A stretch of 64,000 nt of DNA, from NCBI GenBank assembly GCA_030765055.1, contig CM060953.1:22028187-22092186 (forward strand), in the 5' to 3' direction. Made by a program: the position numbers and the translations under genes. The notes beneath the pieces were generated by a model that was not told the DNA's origin, ran no database searches, and saw only the letters and a program-made list of their open reading frames with translations. Source of the DNA: Mantis religiosa. Lineage: Eukaryota > Arthropoda > Insecta > Mantodea > Mantidae. Below, one piece after another: positions 12,381 to 24,066 of this stretch. Numbering within the stretch: the first letter of the stretch is position 1; every line of letters starts with the position of its first letter.

Positions 12381-13260
12381 TGAACGTAATTGTAGTGGGA
12401 ATGAAGTTAGGTGGCATGCTCTCACACTGCATGCTGTTACCTATTTTATGAGCCTAAGGATTTTGATTATGTATAATTGATAAACTATAAGATATTAGTA
12501 AATATTTAATAGGTGTTTGTGTTTGATTATATTTTGATGAATGCTTCACTAAACTCCAGAAGCTCAAAGATAATTATTTTTCCTCAGCCTAGCTGTACTT
12601 GGTGGGCAATTGACGCTTTTATGTTTGTTCAGGTCATAGTCTCAGATTGATGGTTGCAGTTAATGGTTGATTAAAAATCATACTACATTTAAAATATTTT
12701 AAATATTTAATATTTGGCTAATAATTGTTATATATACATCACATTATGTATAACTATTTCACTCTTGGAATGAAATGTCTATCATGTTTTCTTGTCTTGT
12801 TTTGCATGTCCCTTTAGCAATCTCCATAATGACTTGATTTTTCACAGTCATCCCATTATGATGATTTCCTTAACTCTTCCCCTTTTGGTTCCTATATTTT
12901 TTAGAAATGACATAAAATTTCAACAGTCCCAATAAATTATCGAGTACATGCTCTATAAATATTAATAAACAATCCTTTGGGACTAATTTAGAACTACTGC
13001 CTCAAAAAGGGAGACAAAATCTTACTTCTCAAAAATGTGGGCCTCATTAACAGTTTATGTGAAATGCAACTTCTTAGGCATTAACCATTTCTTTGATATT
13101 CTTTGTTATTGATTAGAATTTTCCAATACTTCTACTTTTTTCAAGTGATAAGTCATTTGATTTTTCTCATGTTAATGCAAGGAACATAGAATTTTAGAGC
13201 TATCACATAGTAATCATCTCTTAAAAAGTTTGACTTGTTTTAGTCGACAACATTCTTTTT
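12187..13260. other. AT-rich region with 35-bp poly-T
   Basis: Contains an uninterrupted T run at 12343-12377 and otherwise AT-rich sequence. No gene or known repeat was recognised. Confidence 0.4.
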
Positions 13261-13261
13261 A

Positions 13262-13455
13262 TCTGTGTGGGTGGTTGAGTTGTTTAGGTACAGGGCTACT
13301 GTCCCCAAAATTGTAAATTCAAAACCAGACCAAACTGATGGTTTTTAAGTGTGCTTATAAGTGACAGCCCCACGTCAGATTTATTGGTATGTAAAAGAAC
13401 TCGTGCACAGCACATCAGTGACACTGATGTGATTCTGGCAACTGATAATACGAAA
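13262..13455 (+). repeat. SINE family F5
   Basis: tRNA-like head (gggtggttgagttgtttagg, then a degenerate B-box), then a body with ttttaagtgtgcttataagt and tttattggtatgtaaaag. Related copies are at 17524-17745 and, split by an insertion, at 43451-43499 with 45162-45250. It ends directly at the mariner at 13456. Confidence 0.65.
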
Positions 13456-14870
13456 TACAAGGGGCGTTCAGAAAGTAAGGTCTGTTTCAATTTATCTCCG
13501 CTGCAGCACTGCGATCGCAGTTCCGCACATGCGTGGTAGACACTCTGTATCAAGGAGAAGAAACTTGCGCCATTGTGAGATCACTGTCAGCCATGTATGT
13601 TTTGTTGTGCTTGTTTACAATGTCGGTGTTGACTGAAAATCCCACCGTTTGTGAAATCAGTTCTGATTCGTTTTCTGAATGCTAGGAAAGTGAAACCAAT
13701 TGAAATTTATCGGCAAATTTGCGATGTTTACGGACAAAATGCAATGAGTGATACAATGATGAGAAGATGGGTCTGATAGTTCAATGAAGGACGTAGTGAA
13801 GTGCACGATGAAGAACGAAGTGGGCATCCATCTTTGGTTACAGAAGAACTGGTTCACACGATTGATGACAAGATCCAGGAAAACCGCAAGTTTACAATTA
13901 GTACTCTTGCTATGGAATTTCTCTAAATCTCACGATCACTAGTTCATGAGATTGTTACCAAAAAATTGAAATTTCGTAAACTTTGCTCACGTTGGGTGCC
14001 AAAGATTCTTACTGAGCAACTCAAAACAAAACGGATGGGTAGTGCACTTCAGTTTTTGACCCGTTATGATGAAGGAGGCAAAGAATTTCTGACAGATAGT
14101 CAGAGGAGATGAAACTTGAGTTTCTTACAACACCCCTGAAAGTAAGCGTCAATCAATGGAATGGAGGCACACCCCATCCCCAGCAAAGGTTAAGCCAAAA
14201 CAAATCTTGACACCTCGAAAAATGATGTGCACAGTGTTCTGGGACATTGATCACCGAGGTCTACTTCCCATAAGCCCCAGCCCCGTAGGACCGGGAACCC
14301 GGGCCTCATCTGTTATTTCCATTAAGTGTTCTGGGACAGGAAAAGCATCTTACTCATTGATTTCTTACCACGTGGTCAAACAATGAAAGCAGATGTTTAT
14401 TGCGAGACACTTAGGAAATCGCGCCGCGCAATACAGAATAAGCGCCGAGGAATGGTGTCAAAAGGTGCTGTGTTTCTTCACGACAACACATAACCACACG
14501 CTGCAAATGCGATGAAAAACATCCTACAGGGATTTGTGTTTGACAACCTCCCGTACAGCCCTGACCTTGCTCCTAGCGACTTTCATCTGTTTTTGCATCT
14601 CAAATCTTTCCTTGGCGGTCAACACTTCAACAATGACGAAGAGCTGAAAGAAAATGTTTCCAACTGGGTGAAGACAGAGGCGGCAAACTTCTATGAAGAA
14701 GGTATACAAAGACTTGTGCCTCGCTGTGACAAATGCCTGCAAAATTTTGGCGGTTATGTGGAAAAGTAGTTTAAAAGTTGTAGAATTTTGTGCAATAAAT
14801 AATTTTTCTGTATCTGTACACAATTTAATTTTATTACCAAACAGAACTTACTTTCTGGACGTACCTCGTA
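13456..14870 (+). mobile_element. Mariner element with degenerate transposase
   Basis: Flanked by TA, with terminal inverted repeats of about 28 bp (ggggcgttcagaaagtaagg on the left, cttactttctggacgtacct on the right). The interior encodes a mariner transposase read in pieces: an N-terminal HTH region (RQICDVYGQNAMSDTMMRRW), an ERSGHPSLVTEEL-like linker, and a C-terminal frame at 14512-14769 with SPDLAPSDFHLF, the last catalytic region. Stops and frameshifts make it a pseudogene. An internally deleted relative is at 50398-51089. Confidence 0.9.
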
Positions 14871-15189
14871 TCTCTGTACTTAGTGTTGTATGTCTTTGCT
14901 GTTTATTAATAATAAGTTAAATTACACATTAAAAAAAGGAATGGTTAGAAGTTGTCTTACTAAAAACTACATTACAAAAACCATTGGTTTGGCTGGGTTT
15001 AGACCTACAATTTTGACATCAAAAGGCCAGTGCCTGACCAGACTGACATATGGCATGTTGTATTTCTAATATAACATCATTGGTTTTATGTTTTAGTAAA
15101 TTGTGCTCTTTGAGCTCAAAAGATTGCCAAGTTAGAAATGAAAGAATTAATGCTTTAGCTAAATCCATATTTCCTTTATTTGATTTCAG
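14871..15189. other. NUBP2 upstream intron, no other feature
   Basis: Intronic sequence ending with the pyrimidine-containing acceptor ttgatttcag at 15180-15189. Confidence 0.5.
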
Positions 15190-15291
15190 GTAGCAATTCT
15201 AGATATTGATATCTGTGGACCTTCAATACCACGTGTTATGGGTGTATTAGGAGAGCAAGTCCATCAAAGTGGTTCAGGATGGTCACCTGTT
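15190..15291 (+). CDS. NUBP2: NUBP2 exon (first in window)
   Basis: Thirty-four codons beginning VAILDIDICGPSIPRV. Acceptor ttgatttcag, donor gtaagt at 15292; both ends in phase 0. Residues match the region just after the P-loop exon in the family. Confidence 0.93.
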
Positions 15292-18200
15292 GTAAGTGAA
15301 TTTTATTGACTTTTACAATTTCTAGATTTGTAACCTTTATTGTCAAAATGTTGAGGATGAAAATACAAGAGATTTGTTTTGTTACTTAGTCAAATTAAAC
15401 TGATCTGTTTTTAATAAAGTAACATATAAAGATCCACTGGTTGTTGTAAAGTGACATATACAAAATACCTTTAAATAAAGATTGAATTTTGGAAGAATAG
15501 TGAAAAAAAAAAAAAAAAAAAAAAAAAAGTGAGTTTAAGTAAGTAATACTTTTAACTGATATTTTTTGATTGAAGAATATTATATGACTTCTGAGCTTCG
15601 CCATGGAGAGAGTGCCTTATGTTATTTATGATCAGATGTAAAAAAAAATAATTTAAATATTGAAACTGTTATACGCAGTACACATTTCTTGAAGTATTGC
15701 CTACACACATATTTTCCAGGAAATAAAAAATTTACAGAAATATCAATTGAAGGTTCGTTAAGGTAGCTGTAATGTAATAAGATTTCTTAGACGAGGATTT
15801 AATAAGTTAAGATATTTGACAAAATTAATGTATACTGAAAATCGCAAAGTAATCTTCTCAGAGCTGTGTTACTGGACGTCATTGTTATTAAATTCCCCCA
15901 AACATGCCTAACTATATTGGTTATGTGCTCTGAGCTAGTATTACACTGTGAAGGCTCTTTTGTTCCATATTTACATATTACAGGACATGTTATTGGACAG
16001 TAGTCCAAACTATATTGGAAGTTTCATGTGCATCACTTCCATCCCATATCTGTGCCAGCAATAGGCACAACCCGACCACAAATACGAGGGTGATTGAAAT
16101 GTAAACAATAATTGTTGCAAATATTAAAAGCAGAAGCATTATTAACAGTGAAGTATTCTTCATTTTTGAATTTGATTTATGAGTCACTATGTTTACACTC
16201 AAACTTCACTTACTTGTTGTATAATTGAAACGTTTTCAAGATCATTCGATCTCATCCTCAGCTGTTTGGTGACTAAATGAACATTCCTCTTCTTCCACTA
16301 CTACGGTGCTCCGATCCCTCTGCCATCTGGTGTTACGGGCACCAAGTTTTAATACTTCATTTAATGCCGGGATTTCAAAATTTATAACTTTATCACAGTT
16401 TTTGGTTATGAATATTTTTTCCCAAATATCCAATTCTATAGGTGTACTTAAAGATTTTAACAGTTTAATGTTATGGCCAATGTTGTGACTTTCTGTCCAA
16501 ACATGGTGTGACACTGTAGATTTTTCTGTTTGTTTCAACTTTATGTTCCTCTGGTGTTCTTTTTGCCTGGTTAACAAGTTTCTCTTAGTTTTTCCTATGT
16601 AGCTTTTATCACAGGTTTCACAATTTATCTGATAAATTCTGATCTTGAAAACATTTCATTTATACAACAACAAGTAAGTGAAGTTTGAGTGTAAACATAG
16701 TGACACATAAATCAAACTCAAAAATAATTGTTGCGTATGACAGAATAAGCAGTTTTGAGTATGATGGCAGAGTGGGGAGGTGTTGAAGGTCATTGTTTAG
16801 CTGTTCCGCTAGGTTTTGGCATCAGTACAGCCATGAGTGAGCAGGAGGTTCCCTAATCTGTTGCACAATAATTATTATAAAGTTTTTAACCAATGAATTA
16901 AATCTTCAGAAATTTCAACTCATTTGGGGACACTACATTGTCCCAGAATTGAGTATTTACTTGGTCCAGACCATTTAAACGTGAAGTGCAGAAGAGTTTT
17001 ATGGTTAATTTTCTTCACAACCGAGGTGCCGTAAATGTAGCTTACTATTGCAAATTTTTAAGGTCTGTAAAAGCTGCCAGTCAAAACAGAAAACATAATA
17101 TACCCATCAGAGATATCATTCTTCTTCGGAACAATGCATGCTTCACACTGCAAATTTGATAACACAATGGCAGGCTCGTAATGGGAAACCCTTGAAATAT
17201 TCACCCTATAGTCCAGACCTTGTCCCCCACCCAAACTATTTTTTGTTTGCAACCATGAAAGAATCGCATGGAGGGAAACAATTTGCAAACAAGGAACATT
17301 CGAGGACCTATGCACAATTGACTGCAATACACCCTCAAACTTCTTTAGAAGAAAGAATGTTCAAAGTTCTAAAAAGTTGACAGAAGTATGTAGAGTATGG
17401 ACGAGACAATGTGGAGAAATGCTGATTGTGTCACTTATGTATATATTTAATCAATAAATAGTTTTTAAGAAATTACTGTTTGTATTTGAATCATCCTTGT
17501 ATCTTTAGCAGTCATTCTTTGGGTTGGTCTGGTGACTTAGCTGGTTAGGCACTGGCTTACTGATCCCAAGGACTTAGGTTCAAACCCAGCCCTGACCACT
17601 GGTTTTCAAGTGTGCTTAAAAGTGACAAATTCATCAGTAGATTTGCTAGCAGGTAAAAGAACTTCTGTGAGACAAAATTCTGGCACCTCAGTGATGCTGA
17701 TATGATCCTTGTAATTGAAGGTGCTCTTAACAAACAAAATATGTATTTATTTACCTTACATTACATGATTTGGAACATCCTCAGTATAAAAATTTGTATG
17801 TGCTAGAAAATATTGGGCAGAAATAGAAGAAAAGAAAGGAAAAATTGTGTGTACAACTTCACATTTTATTTCTTCATATTTCAAACTAATGTTTAAATTA
17901 TGTTAGTCATAGGATAAGGAGTACTTAATGACTTTTACTGCCAAGTAATTTTTGTGTCATTGTAATCTGAAGTTATCATTAAATATTGTTACTTGTGGGT
18001 TCGTAGAATTGAAAGTGCAGTTGCAGAAGTTCCAAAATGTGCTTTATTTCCGTAGTAACATAATTTGATCAACTCTTACAGTAGCAGAATTACATAACAT
18101 ACACAAATACATTGCTCAAGGTCGTTGACCACAAACAAAAGAGTTCACTTTCAAAACACTGCTGTACGTGGACAATCCTCGAGTTCCAATTCGACTCTGC

Positions 18201-21200
18201 CTCTAACTGGTGATTGCTGCTCCTTTTTATACTCACTCGTATTTCTAGATATTTGTAGAATCTTCTCTATTCACTGTTCCAGAAATTACTAGATGAAACA
18301 GGTACCTTTCATTCATCTAACTTTATCTGTTTCGGCAAGCCTTTTATCTCCACGCTACACTATCTGTCCCTTTGTGCACCCAGTCGCAAAAATGTTCGCA
18401 ACTATATTTAGGTACTCTATTATCGGAAAGAATGGTGATAATGCGTGACTAAGGTCTGATCGTTGAAGGTACTGCTTTTAAATTTCACCTTTAGAGATAC
18501 CAATTTTGTGTAAGCAAATTGGCTGGGGTTGTCAATGCATTGTATAAGATATTCACTGTATTCTAAGGGAAAGTGGAATCAAGTGCACTCATTATGTCCT
18601 TGTTTACAAACTTAGAGCTGTAACAAATAGGAATCCTTTGACATAAAATATTGTTCTGTTGCAGTATGTGGAAGATAATCTTTGTGTGATGTCCATTGGT
18701 TTTCTTCTTTCTAGTCCTGATGATGCTATTATATGGAGAGGACCAAAAAAGAATGGTAAGCAGCTGAAATTTATGAATCTTTTAAACATGGTGTCATTGA
18801 GTTAAAATTACTTCTTTATTTCCCTTTCTATTTGTGTCAGCCGATCCCTCCATATGCTCCTCACTCTTTCCCCTTCCCTCTCACACCCAGTTCCCCTTCT
18901 GTCTTCTTCAGCTTCTCCCTCCATTTCATAATTGTTCTTAGCAGGTTTCATGAATTACTTGAATTATATTTGTAGTATAACGCTTTTTAATATTTTTCTT
19001 TCTTAAAAGTCACTTCCAATCATTCCTTCACATTAGACCGTTCTTTCAAATATTTCACTTACTGCAGAGTCAGATACAAGATTACTCAAATTCCTTGCTG
19101 CCACAGTGATTACAAACTCACTCAAAGAATGATACTTTTTGAGTAACTTGCTCATTGATTTGCTCACTCACTCACATACTAACTTAACTCACATACTCAC
19201 GACATTGCGACACTGAAATATAATGAAATGTGTAGTGTTTAACGCCTGCTTTTACTACATACGGCACCGCAGGCGATGACACTGATGATACATGAAATGA
19301 AGATGGAGCACTGGTGGAATGAGATGGCGGGAGAAACCGAGATCCTGGAGAAAACCTGCCCCAGCGCTGTGTTGTCCACCACCACAAATCTCACTTTGCG
19401 GTCGATTGTGACACTGACTCAACTTGCAAGAATACTACTTATATAGTCATTGGAAATTTCTGCACAGTTCCAGAACATTTGAGATGGCAAAACTTCCAGA
19501 AGATTCTGGTTATCTAATGATATTGCTGCCATATTTATGCCGAGCAAATGCATGACTATTTGTTACTCCAACAGCCCAGCACTGAATTCCCACTGCATCA
19601 TGATATGAATTCAATGGTACTGTAGAAGATACACATTAAAGTTATTAATAATTTAAAATTTCAGGAACTGTCCTTCAAGAAGCTCATATGTTCACAGTTT
19701 ATTTTTGTATGGGTGCAGAGCTAGAATGTATGTACAAAATAAAAATATTACAGGAAACAATGATATTCTTGGATATAGTACAAGAAGTAGCACAAATTGT
19801 CATGGTATATATGTAATAAGCAAATTGTATTTAAAGGTGCAAATGTGTTGAAAGTGAATTAAATTTATTGAAGCTTTATTTTTAAATAAATCACATACTT
19901 CATACTATTTTAAAGAGTACATTATTGCTGATTTCAGGAATGATTCGGCAATTTCTGAGCGAGGTGGACTGGGGAGCTTTAGATTATCTCATAATTGACA
20001 CACCACCAGGAACATCTGATGAGCATCTATCAGCTGCTCAGTACTTACTGAAGGCTAATTTGAGTGGTGCTGTTTTGCTTACAACACCACACGAGGTTTC
20101 ATTATTGGATGTTCGCAAAGAAGTAGACTTTTGTCGTAAAGTGGGAATACCTGTGCTTGGTGTGGTAGAGAATATGGCATCTTTTGTCTGCCCCAAATGC
20201 AAGGTAAAATTTTTATGTTTTTATGTGTTACTTTCTCTGACCTAAGAAGTTGCCATTAATTCACAAGATAAGAAGTGCTTCCTCTCACATTTAAATGAAT
20301 TAGATACTTCTATTATAGAGAGTCGTTAGATAAGTATTGAGGTAGCAAATAATGAGCACTCATAGAAACTACACAAATATAATTGTTTGTAACATAAACT
20401 TCACTTTTTAATTTTTTTATGTAAATTTCAATAAGATTGCAATTTCGTAAACTTTTGTTTACATCGTCAGTTATACAGTCTTGGAGATTGTAATGTTATT
20501 GCCTTCATTATTGCCATCACCATTATATTCATCCATCGTCATTTGTCTTTTAAAATATATAAAAAAAATATATATACACAAGTAAAGCAAAGCTTAATTC
20601 TTGTTTTTGCAGTGTGAAGCTGAAATATTTCCAGCAAAAACAGGAGGAGGAAGGAAAATGGCAGAAGATCTAGATCTTCCTTTCTTGGGAAGTTTACCCC
20701 TTGATACAACTTTAGCTCGTAGCTGTGACGAAGGAAGCAACTTTCTTGCTGATTATCCAGACTCTCCAACAACAGTTGCTGTTACTAAAATAATAAAAGG
20801 TAATCACTGTAATATCTCATGTTATTGAGTAAACTGTTAATTTTAAAGACAGTTTTTCCCGACTATTTTAGTACATTTGTTTATTTTTCTGTCAGGACTA
20901 AGAATATTGTGGTACTGCTGTTGCACTGTGTGTAACTGGCTGACAAATAATTATGGCAGGGAGAATTTTAAACAGGAAAGTCTACAGTATTTTTATATAT
21001 AAAATTCACATATTTCCTCATTTTTGTCCACTGGTCTCATAGACTTATAACTGGATTTTGGGGGATTTGTTGTATTCTAAATGAGTTAGAAGTATAAAAC
21101 ATTAGTCTGAAATAATAATAATACTTCATTGGCTATAAGACCTATATACAAGTTTCACATATTGTCAAATTTCATTATTTACATTTACAAACAGTACAAC

Positions 21201-24066
21201 ATATTTACAGTTCATCCAGAGAATACAGACATTTTTTAATCAAATAATTGTTCCTATAACATTTATATCCTTAAATACAATTTGCTTAGTACACTTGCAT
21301 ACCTATAGTAATTAATGCTATCTCTTGTATTATACTTATGAATATCATTATTTTTGGTAGGATTCTTATTCTGTATCTATAGTATAGTCCTATATACATA
21401 TAAGGAATAAATTGTTAACATTTTGTGTTCCTTAAAAGCATTCCTACAAGATTCCCCAAATTTTAAATTACTAATAATTCTGTTACATTTCTTTTGTAGA
21501 ACCATCAACTTATTCATATGCCCCTTTGCTGCACCTCCCCACACCTCAATCCCATAATGTAGGTGGGGATAGATTACACCATAATAAATCATTTTTAATT
21601 CTTCACTACGTAATGTGTGTTTAAAAAATCTTAAAAAATAAATGGATTTGCTAATTTTGTTAAAAAATTGAAGCATATGTTATAAACATAATTTAGTATT
21701 CTTATGAGTAAGGACTATCATACAATGAAGCACAAAATTAATATAATTTTGAGTCGAACTAATACTCAATGCTCCAAATATTGCTAATACCTAGAACATG
21801 TTTCGTTAAGACCTTCCTAACATCCTCAGCTAATGTCGACTTTTGAATTTTGATTTGGTGAACTCCTTGGAGATGATAGGGCATCTCTGTTGGTATCTTC
21901 ATGAACTTGAAATTTGAGTTCTCTTCAAAGTTCATTTGAAATTGAACAGTTTTCCTTCATATTTCTTTATGAATATCTTTTCTCATGTGGAAAATGTAGT
22001 TGGACTCTGAACACTTTTTAATAAATCAATTTTGTGTTCTATATTGTGATTTTCATTCCAAAAGTGGTACACTACTGTCGATTTGTCTATTTCTTTGTTC
22101 TTGATGTTGCATAAAATGCTATTTAAGCCTACTGTTCAAATCCTTTTAGTTTTGCCAATATAAAAGTTGTCACAGCCATTGCAATTTATCCAGTACACAC
22201 CTGAGTTTTTACTATGGGTTTTTCTTCCTTATTAAGAGATTTCAAAAGGTATTGTACACTGAATTTGTTCTGTGGAGCCAAAGTAATGTTGTCTTCTTTG
22301 AATACTTTTTGGAAAAGGTATTTAGCTCTGGGATGATATGTACATTTTCTGTATGAAGTTTTATTATTGATCGGGGAAAGGGTAGTTATTTATCTGCATC
22401 TATATTGTCTTTTGATTTTATCAATTTTCTTTTTGACCAATTAAGCACTGAATCCATTGTATTCTGTAATGTGGATTATATGATTGTACTCTTTGATATA
22501 TTTCATCTTAAGGAAATATTGACTAGCACATTGTAAATACTAGCAATACATGGAGCACTGAGTATAGTTCAACTTAAAATTAGATTAATAAGTTGCATGT
22601 TTCTATGAATTATAAACGTAAAGAGGTGAAGATTAAATATATTATGTTACCTAGTACCAATTTTCACAGATTTATATACTTCACATTTTAAGTAAACATC
22701 AACTTATTATCAAAATTTAATTCTATTGGAACACCACAGTGAAGTGAAACAATTATTAAATTATAGGTGAGTTGTATTTTTTACACATCAGCTTCACTTG
22801 CGTACCTATATTGAAGACAAATTTCGCGAACCATCGTTTGCATCATCGGCTCTAATGCGACTAAAGCTTGATCCAGTGGTGCACCAAAAACCTTGGCACC
22901 AAAAAACAATTACAATATTAAAAACCTACTTAACAGTAATAATACTGATAGGATAAAATCAGAAGAAAAGTAAGGCATTTACAAGATTAAGTGTAAAGAC
23001 TGTGAAAAAATTTACATAGGGAGGACAAAAAGAAACATAGACACTAGAAAGAAAGAACATTTTAGGCACCTAAGATACAAAAATATTGATGTCTGCAATA
23101 GCAGCTCATTTCTGGTCTGAAAAACATGAAATTGAAGATAGCACCAAATTACTAAAATATGTACAAAAACATAGTGAACTCGTCATCTGGGAGAAAATAT
23201 ACATAGAAAAACATAAAAACCAACTAATGAACTTCGAAATCCCGCCAGAAGACAACCCCACATTTAAATTCATCACAAAAGCAACAGATGGCAACAGCAA
23301 CTCCAGATCTACCCATACCACTAGATCAAGCTTCAGTCGCATTAGAGCAGATGATGTGAACGATGGTTCACGAAATATGTCCTCAATATAGGTACGTAAG
23401 TGAAGCTGATGTGTAAAAAATACAACTCATCTATAATTTAATAATCAACTTATTATCTTTAGGTTCATTTTAACATATTATTTGCAGGCCAGAATAATAT
23501 ACCTGGAATTTCACTACTTAGACATTTTTATAATGATTATGTATCATCTTGTTTATTACAATTTTCAAGTAATAGAACATAAATTGCATCTATTTTATTT
23601 ATCCTTCATATATCTTATCATAGATTAATTTTCATTTAACTTAAATATTTGTGTCACACCTTTTAGAATTTCACATGAGTTTCTGATTCTTGGAAGTTCT
23701 TTGCATTATTAAATTTTTGCAATTGTTTATTTTTGTTTCTTTGCTTAGGGGTAACATTTAAAATAGTACTTTTAGGATTAGTGCATCATTTTTATTAATA
23801 AAGAAAATATATAAAACATAAAATAAATGTATATAGAATAAACTAAATTGTTTATTCCAAATCAAAAATAAAGATTGCTAAGGTTTTTGTGATTACATTT
23901 TTACTTTGTTATAGCTTTACATGATGTTTTAAAATGTAGAGTCTGGTAGGAGTTGCAGTGACCTCCCAAGTATGTGATATAAAAAAACAGTGTTCTCTAA
24001 GCAGTTAACATAGTAATATAATTTATATTTTTTGCAGGAATTGTAAACAACTGTGAAAATAAATAA
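15190..24066 (+). CDS. NUBP2: NUBP2 (Cfd1-type) cytosolic Fe-S cluster assembly ATPase, 5'-partial
   Basis: Five exons (15190-15291, 18665-18755, 19938-20203, 20613-20799, 24038-24066) join in phase to 224 residues plus stop. NUBP2 pairs with NUBP1 as the cytosolic scaffold that assembles 4Fe-4S clusters for extramitochondrial proteins. Visible family blocks: AILDIDICGPSIPRVMG (Walker A' aspartate region), DAIIWRGPKKNG, DYLIIDTPPGTSDEH (switch/Walker B region), GVVENMASFVCPKC (cluster-bridging CXXC), and DLPFLGSLPLDTTLA near the end. The human protein is about 271 aa, so roughly the first 45 residues, with the GKGGVGKS P-loop, are missing. No sequence encoding GGVGK was found between 1 and 15189. 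Introns hold a mariner, a Penelope fragment, a solo LTR and SINEs. Confidence 0.95.
15503..15528 (+). repeat. 26-bp poly-A run
   Basis: Uninterrupted A homopolymer within the intron after the first visible NUBP2 exon. No retroelement body was recognised next to it. Confidence 0.8.
16165..16730 (-). mobile_element. Penelope-like GIY-YIG fragment inside mariner
   Basis: Minus-strand coding (about 16625 to 16242) shows CETCDKSYIGKTKRN, then KEHQRN, WTESHNI, LDIWEKIFI and VINFEIP, the same block order as the other Penelope fragments here. Flanking arms are inverted repeats: tttacactcaaacttcactt at about 16191-16210 and its complement around 16675-16695. Nesting inside the mariner gives a relative insertion order. 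Confidence 0.75.
16228..16262 (-). ncRNA. Hammerhead-like motif, Penelope arm
   Basis: Minus strand: CUGAGGA core (16261-16255), stem II AGAUC/GAUCU, GAAA, and a palindromic AACGUU stem III. A convincing stem I was not found, so this is weaker than the other copies. Confidence 0.4.
17524..17745 (+). repeat. SINE family F5
   Basis: Best tRNA-like head of the family: ggtgacttagctggttaggc (A-box), then taggttcaaacccagc (B-box). The body has ttttcaagtgtgcttaaaag and cctcagtgatgctgatatga. Confidence 0.7.
17987..18403 (-). mobile_element. Solo LTR, ATAT target duplication (copy 1)
   Basis: Homologous to the solo LTR at 42341-42822 across most of its length. Flanked by ATAT at 17983-17986 and 18404-18407. 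On the minus strand it runs from a GTTGCGAAC-like start, through a TATA-like gtataaaaagg and an AATAAA, to ...CTACGAACCC...ACA. The right terminus reads AACT where copy 2 reads AACA, a probable point mutation. No internal retroelement sequence adjoins it. Confidence 0.7.
18665..18755 (+). CDS. NUBP2: NUBP2 exon
   Basis: Thirty codons plus one base, YVEDNLCVMSIGFLLSSPDD then AIIWRGPKKN. Acceptor ctgttgcag, donor gtaagc at 18756. Confidence 0.93.
18756..19204. other. NUBP2 intron, no recognised insertion
   Basis: Pyrimidine-rich stretch around 18840-18910 and ctcact-type motifs around 19160-19200. No known repeat or gene was seen. Confidence 0.4.
19205..19415. repeat. SINE-like family F6 with imperfect TSD
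   Basis: Body from tgaaatataatgaaatgtgt through ggcaccgcaggcg and gagaaaacctgccccagcgc to gcggtcgattg. It is bracketed by near-identical cattgcgacactga and gattgtgacactga. A fragment of the same family is at 10600-10700. Confidence 0.6.
19938..20203 (+). CDS. NUBP2: NUBP2 exon (main ATPase/CXXC exon)
   Basis: Starts in phase 1 and ends in phase 0 (88 codons). Carries MIRQFLSEVDWGALDYL, IIDTPPGTSDEHL, TTPHEVSLLDVRKEVDFCRK, and VENMASFVCPKCK with the bridging cysteines. Acceptor tgatttcag, donor gtaaaa at 20204. Confidence 0.95.
20613..20799 (+). CDS. NUBP2: NUBP2 exon
   Basis: Encodes CEAEIFPAKTGGGRKMAEDL, then FLGSLPLDTTLARSCDEGSN and PDSPTTVAVTKIIK. The TGGG-MAEDL block corresponds to the conserved GGG segment of the family. 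Acceptor tttttgcag, donor gtaatc at 20800. Confidence 0.94.
21110..21700 (-). mobile_element. LINE 3' relic (RT C-terminal end)
   Basis: The minus-strand frame 21676-21377 reads like the segment after the RT palm in non-LTR elements: KMIYYGVIYPHLHYGIEVWG, then a QKKCNRII block. No catalytic RT motifs remain. The AATAATAATA run at about 21112 (plus strand) lies near its 3' end. Confidence 0.65.
21785..22505 (-). mobile_element. Penelope-like fragment with stops
   Basis: Minus-strand decayed coding sequence. The upstream linker region (PINNKTSYRKCTYHPRAKYL) precedes NCNGCDNFYIGKTKR, then VVYHFWNENHNIEHKIDLLK and EKIFI. Several in-frame stops are present. It ends beside the hammerhead motif at 21789-21834. 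Confidence 0.7.
21789..21834 (-). ncRNA. Hammerhead-ribozyme motif
   Basis: Minus strand: stem I UUAG/CUAG (one U-G), canonical core CUGAGGA (21829-21823), stem II GUUA/UAAC, GAAA (21804-21801), minimal stem III ACAUGU, cleavage base U. One of the most complete motifs in the window. Confidence 0.6.
22813..22852 (-). ncRNA. Degenerate hammerhead-like motif
   Basis: Core CCGAUGA, stem II GCAAAC/GUUCGC, then GAAAUUUGUC, with stem III eroded. Paired inverted copy at 23345-23384. Confidence 0.35.
23345..23384 (+). ncRNA. Hammerhead-like motif with covarying stem II
   Basis: Stem I GAG/CUC, core CAGAUGA (U4 lost), stem II GUGAAC/GUUCAC fully paired but different in sequence from the GCAAA/UUUGC stem of the 3.2-kb copy, then GAAAUAUGUC. 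Confidence 0.45.
23453..24037. other. NUBP2 last intron, AT-rich remainder
   Basis: No further insertion was recognised before the final acceptor tttttgcag. Confidence 0.4.
24038..24066 (+). CDS. NUBP2: NUBP2 final exon
   Basis: Nine codons and a stop (GIVNNCENK). Acceptor at 24036-24037; phase matches the preceding exon. AATAAA hexamers overlap the end (24058-24067). Confidence 0.85.

Larger units (their letters stand above)
16083..17501 (+). mobile_element. Second mariner family, interrupted by a Penelope fragment
   Basis: TA-flanked ends with inverted repeats: left cgagggtgattgaaatgtaa; right reads on the minus strand caaggatgattcaaatacaa. The C-terminal transposase frame (17138-17380) has YSPYSPDLVPHPNYFLF and a GGKQFANKEH stretch, diagnostic of mariner. 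The catalytic region has P-H in place of the usual P-S-D, and stops occur downstream. A Penelope fragment sits at about 16165-16730. Confidence 0.8.
22735..23452 (+). mobile_element. Penelope-like fragment, sister of the 3.2-kb copy
   Basis: Plus-strand frame 23086-23391 shows IAAHFWSEKHEIEDSTKLLK, VIWEKIYIEKHKNQLMNFEI and so on, preceded by a frameshifted IYIGRTKRN region at 22980-23040. Inverted arms of about 115-130 bp (22735-22880 and 23320-23452). Orientation and boundaries match 3237-3958. Confidence 0.78.
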
